Positions 37,222-45,527 of a stretch of DNA of 64,000 nt are shown piece by piece. A program made the translations under genes and the position numbers. Within the stretch, counting starts at the first letter, position 1. Each line of letters starts with the position of its first letter. The DNA is taken from positions 6,874,001 to 6,938,000 of the forward strand of contig NZ_CP066356.1 in the NCBI RefSeq assembly GCF_023278185.1. The letters are read 5' to 3'. A model generated the notes under the pieces. The model saw nothing but the letters and a program-made list of their open reading frames with translations, did not search any database and was not told the DNA's origin. The stretch comes from Bradyrhizobium elkanii USDA 76. Its GTDB lineage: Bacteria; Pseudomonadota; Alphaproteobacteria; Rhizobiales; Xanthobacteraceae.

Positions 37222-39204
37222 TCAGAGCTCCATACCGTCATTCGGGTCCATAGCGACTTGACGCGCGACGCCAAGCATCTGCATAAGTCGAGACTGGCGG
37301 ACTGCATCCTCGTCGTCGTCAAGAACGGCAGCAAATTCCTCTGCCGGCGTCAGTTCGGTCGTTTCCTTGACGATCGCGACGTGATCGGGGAGTTCCGGCT
37401 CACGACGGAGCCCGCTGTTCGCCGTGTCTTTCTCGGTCTCCGCGGCCTTGTCAGTTGGACCTCCCGCCGGCTTTAGCGTTCGGAGCGCTGACCACCCGTC
37501 CGTTCGCGATGATCGGCTGGCCCTCGCCGGATCAGGCGGCAGTAGAACCCTCTCGGCGAATCGCCGATCCTCGTAGTAGCGGACCTTCTTGGCCCGGATC
37601 GGCGGCGTGCCCGCCACCATGACGATCTCGTCCATCGACGGAAGCTGCATGACTTCGCCCGGGGTCAAAAGCGGCCTTGCCGTTTCCTGGCGCGAGACCA
37701 TGAGGTGACCGAGCCAAGGATTCAACCTGTGCCCGGCGTAGTTCTTCATGGCCCGCATCTCGGTCGCCGTACCCAAGGCGTCGGACACACGTTTGGCCGT
37801 CCGCTCGTCGTTGGTCGCGAAGCTGACGCGGACGTGGCAGTTGTCTAGGATGGCGTTGTTAGGCCCATAGGCCTTCTCGATCTGATTGAGCGACTGCGCG
37901 ATCAAGAAGCTCTTGATGCCGTACCCCGCCATGAAGGCGAGCGCGGACTCGAAAAAATCGAGCCGCCCCAGCGCTGGGAACTCGTCGAGCATCATCAGGA
38001 CTCGATGCCGGCGGTCGCAGGCGTGCAGGTCCTCGGTTAGGCGACGACCAATCTGGTTCAGCACCAGACGAATCAACGGCTTGGTCCGTGAGATATCGGA
38101 TGGCGGCACTACGAGATACAACGTTGTAGGGTGGCTATCCGCGATCAGATCGGCGATCCGCCAATCGCAACGGCAGGTCACCTGGGCCACCACTGGATCA
38201 CGGTACAGCCCGAGGAACGACATCGCCGTGGATAGGACACCAGAACGTTCATTTTCCGACTTATTGAGGAGTTCGCGCGCGGTCGATGCGACCACGGGAT
38301 GAGCGCCCTGCTCGCCGAGGTGCCGAGCAGTCATCATCGCCTTTAGAGTGGCTTCGATCGGCCGCTTCGGGTCGGAAAGAAAAGCTGCGACGCCGGCCAA
38401 GGTCTTGTCTGCCTCGGCATAGAGGACATGGAGTATGGCGCCGACCAGAAGCGAATGACTGGTCTTCTCCCAATGGTTCCGCTTGTCGAGCGAGCCTTCG
38501 GGGTCGACCAGGACGTCGGCGACGTTCTGGACGTCGCGAACCTCCCATTCCCCGCGCCGGACTTCGAGGAGCGGGTTGTAGGTCGAGGACCTTGGATTGG
38601 TGGGGTCGAACAACAGGACGCGGCCATGCCGCGAGCGAAAGCCCGCGGTCAGTTGCCAGTTCTCGCCCTTGATGTCGTGGACGATAGCCGAGCCCGCCCA
38701 TGCCAGCAATGAGGGAACGACGAGGCCGACACCTTTGCCCGACCGGGTCGGTGCAAAACACAGTACGTGCTCCGGTCCGTCATGGCGGAGGTAGTCGCGG
38801 TCGAGTTTGCCAAGCACAACGCCATCCGGGCCGAGAAGACCGGCCGCTCGAACCTCGTCGGCATTAGCCCAGCGCGCCGAACCATAGGTTTCGACGTTCT
38901 TGGCTTCACGCGCGCGCCACACCGACATGCCGATCGCCACCGCGATCGAAACGACGGTCCCGGATGCTGCGATGAAGGCGCCCTCGACAAAGATTTGAGG
39001 CGCGTAGGCGTCGTAGACGAACCACCACCAGAAGAAGACCGGCGGGTAATAGATCTTGAAGCCTAATAGTTCGAACCAGGGTCGCCCAAGCTCCGGTTGC
39101 CAAGCGAGCCGCCAGGCCGTCCACTCGGTGGCTCCCCAGATGGCCAACAAAACGATCAGACCGACAACGATTACCTGTCCCCAGAGGATTTTGGTTCCGG
39201 ACAT
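37222..39204 (-). CDS. traG: Type IV coupling protein TraG (VirD4 family)
   Basis: Inner-membrane ATPase linking the relaxosome to the T4SS, 660 residues. It has N-terminal TM helices (IVVGLIVLLAIWGAT; YPPVFFWWWFVYDAY; a third near 75-95). Walker A is FAPTRSGKGVGLVVPSLL near residues 150-167, the HDIKGENW motif follows, and Walker B is RVLMMLDEFPALGRLDFF with FLIAQSLNQIEKAYG after it. Full length and apparently intact, unlike much of the trb cluster, so mobilisation by another element's T4SS remains thinkable. Confidence 0.93.
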   Translation of the reverse strand: MSGTKILWGQVIVVGLIVLLAIWGATEWTAWRLAWQPELGRPWFELLGFKIYYPPVFFWWWFVYDAYAPQIFVEGAFIAASGTVVSIAVAIGMSVWRAREAKNVETYGSARWANADEVRAAGLLGPDGVVLGKLDRDYLRHDGPEHVLCFAPTRSGKGVGLVVPSLLAWAGSAIVHDIKGENWQLTAGFRSRHGRVLLFDPTNPRSSTYNPLLEVRRGEWEVRDVQNVADVLVDPEGSLDKRNHWEKTSHSLLVGAILHVLYAEADKTLAGVAAFLSDPKRPIEATLKAMMTARHLGEQGAHPVVASTARELLNKSENERSGVLSTAMSFLGLYRDPVVAQVTCRCDWRIADLIADSHPTTLYLVVPPSDISRTKPLIRLVLNQIGRRLTEDLHACDRRHRVLMMLDEFPALGRLDFFESALAFMAGYGIKSFLIAQSLNQIEKAYGPNNAILDNCHVRVSFATNDERTAKRVSDALGTATEMRAMKNYAGHRLNPWLGHLMVSRQETARPLLTPGEVMQLPSMDEIVMVAGTPPIRAKKVRYYEDRRFAERVLLPPDPARASRSSRTDGWSALRTLKPAGGPTDKAAETEKDTANSGLRREPELPDHVAIVKETTELTPAEEFAAVLDDDEDAVRQSRLMQMLGVARQVAMDPNDGMEL

Positions 39205-39240
39205 CCCGAACGCCCTTCCGCAACTGAATTGGAGAGATTG

Positions 39241-41004
39241 CTAGAGGCCGAGGTCGCGCTTGCGGCCAAGGCCCCATTCGATGCCGCCGCCGTCCTTCAC
39301 GACGCCGGTGACGTGCTGGCCGAGCCGCTTTTCGAGTTCACGTGACCAGGGCACGAGCGCGAAGCCGAGCCCATTATCGATCATGGCGAATCGTCCCGAG
39401 GTAAGTGTCAGCCGCTGGCGATACGTGCCGGCCACATGCTCCCCGGAAGCGGCGTTCACATGAGGCAAGCCGGTGTCGGCCGAGACCCTTGCGGCCACGT
39501 CCTCCAACTCGCGCCGGCGCAACGTATTAAGGAGATCGCGCTGCAGAATGATGCGTTGGCCCTGCCGCCGCGCCAGGCCCTCCTGGATCAGATGCTCGGT
39601 TCGGGCTTCCATGGCGTCACGGGTCTCGCGGCCGAATCCGCCCATGGCGAGCGGCATGGGCTCGCGTTCGACGAGCCGGTGGTCGAGCCAGGTCGCGCCC
39701 TTGGCGGTGACCTGCGCCCCAAGATCGATATCGGAACGGGGCGCGAGCACCAGGGTGGGACGCGGATCGCCGGCTTGACCGAAGCGTCGGACTTCGACGA
39801 TGCCGCCGACCGGTGGCGCATGTTCGAAGGCCTCGAGCCCTCGAAAGCGCACGTGGTGAGCGCGTCCGTCTGTTCCATCGATCGTGGCGTAGGCCTCGCC
39901 GGTCAGTTGGTCGTGCAATCCACGATCGACCAATCGTCCGATAATCTGGGATGTCGGCTGTCCGCCGTCGATGACGAAGTCGGCAACGCCGCGCGCTTCC
40001 CCGCGCTCGGTAAAGGCACGGTGCATGGTCTTGATGATATCGCCGCGCAGGCCGAGGTCGCGCAAGCTACGCTCGGCCTCGAGCCCTACCATCCATTCCC
40101 CAGGTGCGGCGGATGCAGCCAGGCCCATCTTCTCCAGGTGTTGAAGGCGAGCGACCATCAGGCGCCGGATCTCGGGGTCGGACTTGCCGGGCTTCTCTGG
40201 GCGAAGATCGATAGTGCCCGTCTCGTCTGCAGTCAGCCGGATCTCCCGATCGAGCCGCGTCCATCGTTCCGCCGTGACTTCCCTCTCCAGCGAATTGCGG
40301 ATCTCATGCTCCGGTTTTGGCCCCAGTTCGATGGCGACCAGTTCCTCGGCGCGTGAACGCAGTCCCCTGCTGATGTAGTCGCGGGAGATCACCAGATCCG
40401 CCCCTTCCTCATCTACTCCCCGAACGAGAATATGAACGTGAGGGTTATCGGTATTCCAATGATCGACAGCCACCCAATCGAGCCGCGTGCCTAGATCGGT
40501 CTCCATCTGCGTGGCGAGATCGCGGGTAAAGGCGCGCAGGTCCTTCATGTCGCCGGCATCCTCCGGTGAGACGATGAATCTGAAATGATGCCGGTCGTCC
40601 TTGCACCGCTCTGCGAAAGCCGCGCTATCGGCGCGGTCGGTGCCCGCATCGAACATCTCGGCGCGCTCACCACCCCGAGTCACGCCGTCGCGCTTCAGAT
40701 ATGAGAGGTGGGCGGTCAGTGGTGCTGAACGGAAGGCGCGCCCTTTATGCCGAACCACGCGCGCCTTCACCACAGCGCGCCGCGTCGGGCTGAACAATCT
40801 GGCGCGGCTGAAGGCGAGGCGCCCGCGGCCAAACGTCGAGCGCCCATAGGCCGCCGAACGCCTGCCGGCCATAGCCTGCGCTGGGGTGTGCCCTGCTTTC
40901 TTCGCCGCCCGCAGCACCTGGTTGATGAAACTCTTCGGCTTCGGCGCGCGCGTGCTGCGAATGCGCCCAGGCCGAATACGCAGGTCGCTATCGGCTGCGG
41001 TCAC
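39241..41004 (-). CDS. rlxS: Relaxase/mobilisation nuclease, DUF3363 type (RlxS)
   Basis: DNA-nicking relaxase of 587 residues starting at a GTG (VTAADSDLRIRPGRI). The catalytic region holds HHFRFIVSPEDAGDM and the metal-binding histidines in VAVDHWNTDNPHVHILVRG (HxH). The candidate nucleophile Tyr is in LTAHLSYLKRDGVTR near residue 100. The C-terminal DUF3363 domain begins at DRGLHDQLTGEAYA and continues to the end. This is the relaxase of symbiosis-island-type ICEs in Mesorhizobium. It lies 36 bases upstream of traG. Complete; an oriT would be expected nearby, most likely in 41005-41400. Confidence 0.9.
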   Translation of the reverse strand: MTAADSDLRIRPGRIRSTRAPKPKSFINQVLRAAKKAGHTPAQAMAGRRSAAYGRSTFGRGRLAFSRARLFSPTRRAVVKARVVRHKGRAFRSAPLTAHLSYLKRDGVTRGGERAEMFDAGTDRADSAAFAERCKDDRHHFRFIVSPEDAGDMKDLRAFTRDLATQMETDLGTRLDWVAVDHWNTDNPHVHILVRGVDEEGADLVISRDYISRGLRSRAEELVAIELGPKPEHEIRNSLEREVTAERWTRLDREIRLTADETGTIDLRPEKPGKSDPEIRRLMVARLQHLEKMGLAASAAPGEWMVGLEAERSLRDLGLRGDIIKTMHRAFTERGEARGVADFVIDGGQPTSQIIGRLVDRGLHDQLTGEAYATIDGTDGRAHHVRFRGLEAFEHAPPVGGIVEVRRFGQAGDPRPTLVLAPRSDIDLGAQVTAKGATWLDHRLVEREPMPLAMGGFGRETRDAMEARTEHLIQEGLARRQGQRIILQRDLLNTLRRRELEDVAARVSADTGLPHVNAASGEHVAGTYRQRLTLTSGRFAMIDNGLGFALVPWSRELEKRLGQHVTGVVKDGGGIEWGLGRKRDLGL

Positions 41005-41234
41005 AGGCGGCCCTCCAGCTGGGCGAAAGCGCCTACAGTGCCGAGATTGTCCTTGATTGCATTGTTAAAGATGCAAGGCGCGGCACGCGCCGCGACCGAC
41101 CGGCACGCCAGAACCCAAGCCATGTCAATGGCTTGCGGTTCGACCGGCGAGCCCCTTTTATCTCGCCTTCCTAATCGGGCGTTCAAAGTCAACTCATTCC
41201 TACGCTTTTCTCCGACTCTTCGCACTTCAGCCAT
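41001..41234 (-). CDS. Small hypothetical ORF upstream of the relaxase (77 aa)
   Basis: Starts MAEVRRVGEKRRNELTL and overlaps the relaxase GTG start by four bases (GTGA), which is the only positional support. No family is recognised; the sequence is basic at the N-terminus and has two cysteines (LACRSV, APCIFN). It may be chance reading frame in the region where oriT is expected. Confidence 0.25.
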   Translation of the reverse strand: MAEVRRVGEKRRNELTLNARLGRRDKRGSPVEPQAIDMAWVLACRSVAARAAPCIFNNAIKDNLGTVGAFAQLEGRL

Positions 41235-41399
41235 GACAGGGCTCCCTGCATCGACAACGGACAGACGTCACTACACCGCGCTTGCGATCCCATTCACCGG
41301 GCGAGGTCCATGGGTTCCTTCGCGTTCAGCACTTGGACCGTCGCATGCTCTCCATCAGGTTGGTAAACAGGGCTATCCAAGCAGTCCGACGCTCTCGTC

Positions 41400-42000
41400 C
41401 CCGAGCGGAGGGCGCACCAAGCCTGGACGGCTGTGGATGTATGCCCACGATCAACGGAGCTTGGCTGGACCTGAGCCGCCGGCTGCAGTTTATGTGTTCG
41501 CGTCCGACCGCAAGGCGGAGCGCCCGGCTACGCATCTGGCGCACTTCAAGGGCCTTCTGCACATCGACGGATGCGCGGGATTCGGTCGGCTGACTGACGC
41601 CGGAAACGTCATCCTCGCCGCGTGTTGGGCGCACACCGGGCACAAGTTCTACGAAGTTGCGCAGTCCGAGGACATGCCCGTCTCGCACGAGGCCCTGCGG
41701 CGCATCGCTAGCCTCTATGCCCTCGAAGCGCAGCTGCGTGGTCAATCGCCGGCGCGTCGGCTGGCGATGCGGCGCGCATTCGCCAAGCCGGTCATTGACA
41801 GCCTTCGCTTCTAGCTGGAGGTGCAGCTTCCTCAACTGCCCGGCCGCGGCAATCTCGGAGAAGCGATCGGTTATGCACTGTCGCGCTGGGATGGATTGAC
41901 CCGCTTCCTCCATGAGTACTGCATCGAACTTGACACGAATCCCGTCGACCGCGCGATTTGACCGGTGGCGTTCGGAGGCAAGAACAATCTCTTCGGCGAG
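41400..42000 (+). pseudogene. IS66-family transposase (TnpC) remnant
   Basis: Core of an IS66 transposase: GRTKPGRLWMYAHDQRSLAGPEPPAAVYVF (pieces), DGCAGFGRLTDAGNVILAACWAH, and ASLYALEAQLRGQSPARRLAMRR. A stop after IDSLRF and a shift lead to LPGRGNLGEAIGYALSRWDGL, ELDTNPVDRAI and PVAFGGKNNLFGES in further frames. N-terminal and C-terminal parts are absent and TnpA/TnpB are not seen, so this is a dead fragment. It lies between the relaxase and the lytic transglycosylase. Confidence 0.75.
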
Positions 42001-42034
42001 AGCGATGGCGCTGGGGTATGATGGCGTTATAGAG

Positions 42035-42259
42035 ATGACCCAGTCTTCCCGAAACGGGGAAGATATCAAGCTGCTCTGCGAGTCCATTGCGGCTCTTCGT
42101 GAGTTGCTTTCACGCACGCAAGACGCGACGGACGAGTCGTTTGACGACGGCCATTCGGTTGATATTTGGAAGAGCGAGGAACTCTGTGCCGCAATAGATC
42201 GGGCTGAAGCAGTGATCGCGAAGGCGGAAGCTGCCATGGCTGCGTGCCGCACAGAGTAG
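42035..42259 (+). CDS. Small helical hypothetical protein (74 aa)
   Basis: Starts MTQSSRNGEDIKLLCESI directly after the IS66 fragment; an ATG at 42005 is an alternative start. It is predicted almost wholly helical and acidic (SVDIWKSEELCAAIDRAEAVIAKAEAAMAACR). The ribosome site is weak. No family recognised. Confidence 0.3.
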   Translation: MTQSSRNGEDIKLLCESIAALRELLSRTQDATDESFDDGHSVDIWKSEELCAAIDRAEAVIAKAEAAMAACRTE

Positions 42260-42422
42260 GAGTTCTCTGGCTCGGAGCGTTGCCACGTAAGGCCGTTAGG
42301 CACGTCAAGACCCGACGTCATGTGCGGCCCCTGGACGCATACCGTCGTGTTGCAACCAGTCCCTGCTCTCGGACTGTTTTCCTCGCTGAACCACGCGATC
42401 GCCTGCCATGCTGCACAGCTGA

Positions 42423-43154
42423 TCATCGCGCTGTTCCCGAGTTCGACCGGGCGACAAACACGTCAGTGGCCGTGGGGACCATCTGCAAAACATCTCGCGA
42501 CGAGATTGCAGTCGTTGCGCCGGTCGAGGACAGGAACGCCGGCTTCCGATCGCCCGCCTTGACTGGGTCAATTCGCCTGACGAACAGCGTCGCAGCTGCT
42601 GACGGCTGCTGGCTCGCGGCCCAAGTCGCGGGCAGTTCGATGCCGAGCAGATTTGCAAGCTTGGCCACGTATACTCGCGTTTCGTCTGACAAAGGACCGC
42701 CCGCGAGATGCCCGTCGTAGCAAGTTGGGCCCGCGTTGTACGCGGCGAACGCCCCGGGCGAACCATAGCGGTCAAGCAGTTCGGCGAGATACGCCGTGCC
42801 GGCCAGAATGTTGTTGCGCGGATCGTAGGGATCGCTTCCGAGATGATAGCGTTCGCGAAGTTCCGCCCAGGTCGCCGGCATAATCTGCATCAGGCCGACT
42901 GCGCCCTTTGGGGACTTCGCGTGTACGTCACCAGCGCTTTCGATGCTAATGACTGTACTGATCAAGTTCTCCGGAACCGCAAAGCGTTTTGACGCTTCGT
43001 AGACGAAAGCCGCAAACGGGTTGCTCGTCTGAGAGACCGCTCGAACCGCAGTCGATCCATTCTCGGTCTGACCAACACTATGCGACGCAGTCAAAATGAG
43101 CAGCAGTGGCACGACAGCCCAAACGCGGATCCCCGGTCGAACCAAAGATGCCAT
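42423..43154 (-). CDS. Conjugation-associated lytic transglycosylase (VirB1-like)
   Basis: Periplasmic murein hydrolase that opens the cell wall for the T4SS, 243 residues. Signal peptide MASLVRPGIRVWAVVPLLLI through SHSVG. SLT domain: VPENLISTVISIESAGD contains the catalytic Glu (SIESAG), then SPKGAVGLMQIMPATW and DPYDPRNNILAGTAYLAELLDRYG, and AFAAYNAGP. The Ser/Thr-rich tail of about 70 residues is probably disordered. Ribosome site GGAAGCGAAC. It lies 155 bases after the TraF peptidase gene in the same direction. Intact. Confidence 0.88.
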   Translation of the reverse strand: MASLVRPGIRVWAVVPLLLILTASHSVGQTENGSTAVRAVSQTSNPFAAFVYEASKRFAVPENLISTVISIESAGDVHAKSPKGAVGLMQIMPATWAELRERYHLGSDPYDPRNNILAGTAYLAELLDRYGSPGAFAAYNAGPTCYDGHLAGGPLSDETRVYVAKLANLLGIELPATWAASQQPSAAATLFVRRIDPVKAGDRKPAFLSSTGATTAISSRDVLQMVPTATDVFVARSNSGTAR

Positions 43155-43309
43155 GTTCGCTTCCGTCCAGTGTAAAGCTGCTTCGCGGCGGCCGTTGGAC
43201 CGCCCTGGACTCCCGCACCCATCGGCTTTGCGGAGATTGACCGGGAGGGAGGAATGGTCCGCCAATCGATCGATCAGAGGAATGGCGTGGCGCCGTGAAC
43301 CCCGCAAGA

Positions 43310-43822
43310 TCAGTCCTCCCATGTCCACACCGGGATGGCACGGCCGATCACGGCCGAGGCCGGAAGAAGCCCAAAATATCGACCGTCGAGGGAGTCGACC
43401 GACTGCCAATTCATGACAAACAGCTCGCCGTCTCTGACGACGCGGCAACCCTGCCATTTCGGCAGCGGCCGGCCGCGTCCGTCGCGATCCCGCGCCTCGC
43501 CCACTGCAATGTCGTCGACCGAAATTGCGGATCCGCTTCTGCAGACTGTCTGCCCGGGCAGAGCCAAGACTCGCTTAAGCATAGGGACGCCGAGCGGCAG
43601 ATAGCCGTTGAAGTCGAGAAAGGTCGCAAGCGGTTCCGGCGGCTGAACGGCGACCAGCTCCGTGACAAAGAAGCGCTTCGCTGGTCGCAAGCCATAGAGA
43701 CCGATCGGCACGCTTGCCGATGCATTCCAAATGTAGATCGGCAGCGGCTCCAGGGCGATCGTCGCGACGACAGCGGAAGCTACGGCAAACGTCGTGGTCA
43801 GCGTCCATAGACGGTCCGTCAT
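43310..43822 (-). CDS. traF: S26 family signal peptidase TraF
   Basis: 170-residue inner-membrane serine peptidase that matures and cyclises the TrbC pilin in RP4-like systems. One N-terminal TM segment (TLTTTFAVASAVVATIAL) precedes SASVPIGLYGLRPAKRF, whose Ser is the likely nucleophile; the Lys of the dyad is in LPLGVPMLKRVLALPGQTV. The C-terminal MNWQSVDSLDGRYFGLLPASAVIGRA is typical. The start overlaps the DUF2840 stop by four bases. Its presence with an intact trbC supports an originally complete pilus pathway. Confidence 0.87.
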   Translation of the reverse strand: MTDRLWTLTTTFAVASAVVATIALEPLPIYIWNASASVPIGLYGLRPAKRFFVTELVAVQPPEPLATFLDFNGYLPLGVPMLKRVLALPGQTVCRSGSAISVDDIAVGEARDRDGRGRPLPKWQGCRVVRDGELFVMNWQSVDSLDGRYFGLLPASAVIGRAIPVWTWED

Positions 43823-44283
43823 CGCATCAGCCTTTGACGATGTAGCCAAGCCTGGTGGCGGCTCTTCGTGTAGGGACGTGGGTTTTCGTTGACGGACAGG
43901 CGATTGTGAACGTGATGCCAATGATCGGGCGCTACATCAGCCGGATCGATGCCCAGCGCATCGATCGCGTCGATCATCTGCAGCGCCCGTTCGACTTTAG
44001 GCCAGCCGGAGAGCCGCAGCAAAATCTCACCGCCGGGCTTTACATAGGGCACGGTCGAGCAGCGCTGTCCTGCTGCGACCGCGCGCAAGATGTCGATCCG
44101 CGAAATGACCGTGCCAAAGTCGTTGGAAGTCCAACGGACGAAGGCAAAGATGCCGCCGGCTGCGAATGACAGGATACGCCGGTGGCGATCAAGCTTCCGT
44201 TCCTTGACAATGCGACCGAAACGAACGCGGTTTTCAATACGCTTTTCGAGCCACAGCACTTCCACTTCGGTGAGATCGCTCAT
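43819..44283 (-). CDS. DUF2840 domain-containing protein
   Basis: 154 residues starting MSDLTEVEVLWLEKRIENR. It matches the DUF2840 family that precedes traF in Rhizobiales conjugative elements (FGRIVKERKLDRHRRILSF; FVRWTSNDFGTVISRIDILRA; HWHHVHNRLSVNENPRPYTKSRHQAWLHRQ, given as separate pieces). No known function. Normally it follows parA; here a short scar replaces repA/parA directly upstream, ending at the DUF2840 start. Confidence 0.8.
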   Translation of the reverse strand: MSDLTEVEVLWLEKRIENRVRFGRIVKERKLDRHRRILSFAAGGIFAFVRWTSNDFGTVISRIDILRAVAAGQRCSTVPYVKPGGEILLRLSGWPKVERALQMIDAIDALGIDPADVAPDHWHHVHNRLSVNENPRPYTKSRHQAWLHRQRLMR

Positions 44284-44462
44284 GCCGCCGCTCCTTGAAT
44301 CTCGAACCGGGAATCGTATGCTTTCGGCTGGTTGAAGCGCGTCCGAAGGAGAGCAGAACTGGCCATCCGGCGCGGCGCAAGATCGCCAGGAAGCGTGCGA
44401 AACAGGTCGCGCGGCTCACGCTCGGAGCGGCCGTAGTGCGCTGGGGATTTGCTGACGGGCAT
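44280..44462 (-). pseudogene. repA/parA deletion scar (60 codons)
   Basis: The 60-codon frame starts MPVSKSPAHYGRSEREPRDLFRT in the style of the replication initiator RepA of these elements (DLFRxLPGDLAPR). It then changes abruptly to MASSALLRTRFNQPKAYDSRF, which does not resemble RepA and may be the end of parA. Canonical clusters have about 1.5 kb of repA and parA between the HTH gene and DUF2840; only these 183 bases remain. The reading frame is open, so it may be an in-frame fusion. Assignment of the second half is inference. Confidence 0.5.
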
Positions 44463-44465
44463 GGC

Positions 44466-44744
44466 TTAGCGCCGCTCTTTACCCGCATAGGGAATTGGCG
44501 CGTGCCGCTTTGCGGGCAGTACGGTGCCGGCACCGGGATCGGAGGTCGATTTCTTTCTGCCCAGTTTGGCCCAGGCTGTCAGGTCGGCTACTGAGTAGAC
44601 CACACGCCCGCCGATCTTGTGGTATTCGGGACCGGTTCCGTACGTTCGATGTTTTTCCAACGTGCGGCCGGACAAACTCAGAAAGCGCGCGGCTTCGGAC
44701 GTGCGAAGGTACCGCGGCGGTTTATCCGTGTTCAGATCGGACAT
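44466..44744 (-). CDS. Helix-turn-helix (AlpA/excisionase-like) DNA-binding protein
   Basis: 92 residues; MerR-type winged helix HTH_17: YLRTSEAARFLSLSGRTLEKHRTYGTGPEYHKIGGRVVYSVADLTAW, read as consecutive pieces, is the standard arrangement of small regulators in front of repA in Rhizobiales ICEs. A basic tail follows (KLGRKKSTSDP, PYAGKERR). It ends 4 bases before the repA-like scar. Probably controls replication/partition or excision genes. Confidence 0.85.
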   Translation of the reverse strand: MSDLNTDKPPRYLRTSEAARFLSLSGRTLEKHRTYGTGPEYHKIGGRVVYSVADLTAWAKLGRKKSTSDPGAGTVLPAKRHAPIPYAGKERR

Positions 44745-45527
44745 CTGAAAAGCTCCGTGATCGTCTGGAGCGCGAGCTAGGTTCGCCGCGCATCGACGGC
44801 CACAATCGCGGAGCAGCAGTGATTAAGGGGATGCCGAAGATGACGGGGTCATTTTCGATACCCTCACGGAAGACGTATTGGTTCTCGCGCTCGGACCGCA
44901 GAAGCTTGCGACGAGATGCACAATCCGCCTCGAAATGTCCGCGAGCAGATCGCATATCGCGACATCGCATAGCTATCCGGCGTCTCGACCAAGAAGCAGA
45001 TCAGCGTCGAATTAACCAGAAAGAATTCCGGCCATGCGGCGGGCGAAGGACCAGCTTGAGTCGATCAAGGTCTGCGTCCAAGACCGCAGCCGGATGACGA
45101 TCAAGCAAATCGGCAACGAGTTCCGGGAGGCGAGGCGCAGTTTTGCATCGGACCACTTCAAGCTAGTCGAGCCGGAACGGGAGCATTGGAACGTTGGCCG
45201 AACCGTCTAATATGCGTCGGCCTACAGGAAGGATCTCGCCAAGGAGCTTGACGGTGTCGTCTGGCAGCTTGCGCAGCTCACTCGTGAAGGCCAGCGCGGC
45301 GTTGAGACAGACAGGACCGTGTTGCCTCCCAGCTGGAAATTTGGCAGCGGCGATATCTCCGGCGGCGGCCGTCGAGAACAGCGATTTTCGTCATCGGCCT
45401 GGCGATCCCCAAGATCTAGGCTCCGCGACAACGAGCCGGAGCCGGCATCGGAAGACAATGCGAAAGGCCGTGAGCAGCGCGATCGCTGGCTGAGGGAACG
45501 CAAGATGTTGCGGCGGTTTCGCAAGTC
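44745..45527. other. Degraded region between HTH gene and NopM-like effector
   Basis: 783 bases without an intact gene. On the plus strand from ATG 45032 a frame reads MRRAKDQLESIKVCVQDRSR to a TAA at 45208, and stays open afterwards (YRKDLAKELDGVVWQLAQL, DRTVLPPSWKFGSGD), suggesting a gene broken by a stop; I cannot name it. The junction is where foreign effector DNA begins inside the element backbone. Confidence 0.4.
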
